DNA of 6,040 nucleotides. It comes from Azonexus sp. GTDB lineage: Bacteria > Pseudomonadota > Gammaproteobacteria > Burkholderiales > Rhodocyclaceae. The notes beneath the pieces were generated by a model. That model saw only the letters and a program-made list of their open reading frames with translations, searched no databases and was not told the origin of the DNA. Both the position numbers and the translations under genes were made by a program. This document shows, one piece after another, positions 5,868 to 6,040 of the stretch. Each line of letters opens with the position of its first letter. The stretch's first letter is position 1. The DNA is taken from positions 1 through 6,040 of the forward strand of contig JAITWU010000021.1 of NCBI GenBank assembly GCA_031285115.1, given 5' to 3'.

Positions 5868-6040
5868 ATGTTTAACAAGAAAGAAGCGCGTTTGCGCCGC
5901 GCCCGCAAAACCCGGGCCAAAATCGCCGAGCTTAAAGCGGTGCGCCTCTGCGTCAACCGCAGCAATTGCCACATTTACGCCCAGATCATTTCACCCTGCG
6001 GCGGCCAGGTGCTGGCTTCGGCTTCGACGCTGGACAAGGA
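5868..6040 (+). CDS. rplR: 50S ribosomal protein L18, N-terminal part (partial)
   Basis: Fifty-seven complete codons are present before the window ends; full L18 proteins have about 117 residues. L18 binds 5S rRNA together with L5 in the central protuberance. The fragment starts [19 protein letters not shown], the basic N-terminal arm, and continues with [12 protein letters not shown], the signature [12 protein letters not shown] (35-46) and [10 protein letters not shown] (48-57). It follows rplF by nine bases with AAGGGTGG at 5857-5864, in the standard spc order. Three cysteines (28, 34, 44) occur in the visible part, which seems many for L18, although I cannot compare it with close relatives here. 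Confidence 0.95.
   Translation, partial: MFNKKEARLRRARKTRAKIAELKAVRLCVNRSNCHIYAQIISPCGGQVLASASTLDK

Noticed and set aside
5208..5972. A 254-codon open frame on the - strand over rpsH, rplF and rplR
   Set aside because: It is an antisense shadow with no recognisable protein family. The + strand genes explain the sequence fully.
1..6040. A search for a novel system, mobile element, CRISPR array, tRNA or toxin-antitoxin pair
   Set aside because: Every gene is a recognisable ribosomal protein in canonical order. There are no direct repeats, integrase-like or transposase-like frames, or tRNA-like folds, and the only non-coding gap is 157 bp.

Overview
This window is a stretch of a bacterial chromosome containing the distal part of the S10 ribosomal-protein operon followed by the proximal part of the spc operon. 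All genes are on the + strand. The order is rplW(end)-rplB-rpsS-rplV-rpsC-rplP-rpmC-rpsQ, a 157-bp gap, then rplN-rplX-rplE-rpsN-rpsH-rplF-rplR(start). This is the classic proteobacterial order. The sequence is GC-rich (roughly 60 %). S3 carries a long basic/Ala-Pro-rich tail beyond the Escherichia coli end point, and S14 is the 101-residue form without a full zinc site. Together with the general look of the proteins, this points to a betaproteobacterium. Rhodocyclales is my best guess, but it rests on recall of family sequences and not on a search.

Layout: positions 1-54 hold the last 17 codons of rplW. Positions 54-3194 hold seven complete genes (L2, S19, L22, S3, L16, L29, S17) that are separated by at most 10 bp or overlap slightly, so they are one transcription unit. 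Positions 3195-3351 are the only real non-coding interval. It contains a strong-looking sigma-70 promoter with a perfect TATAAT, which lies in the loop of an 11-position inverted repeat followed by a T-run. A roughly 100-nt 5' leader follows, with three small predicted hairpins and a possible 9-codon ORF. Positions 3352-5858 hold six complete genes (L14, L24, L5, S14, S8, L6), and 5868-6040 hold the first 57 codons of rplR (L18). These are again tightly packed, with a Shine-Dalgarno sequence at each start.

The products are all structural parts of the 30S and 50S subunits. Co-transcription supplies them in balance. S8, encoded here, is the known translational repressor of the spc operon in E. 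coli; a comparable site here is only suggested. I found no mobile element, CRISPR array, tRNA, broken gene or foreign insert, and no previously undescribed system. The most interesting part is the regulatory interval between rpsQ and rplN. Lesser points are a few unusual residues in L24, S14, L2 and L18. Several very long open frames on the - strand (up to about 610 codons) are antisense shadows of the biased codon use in these genes.
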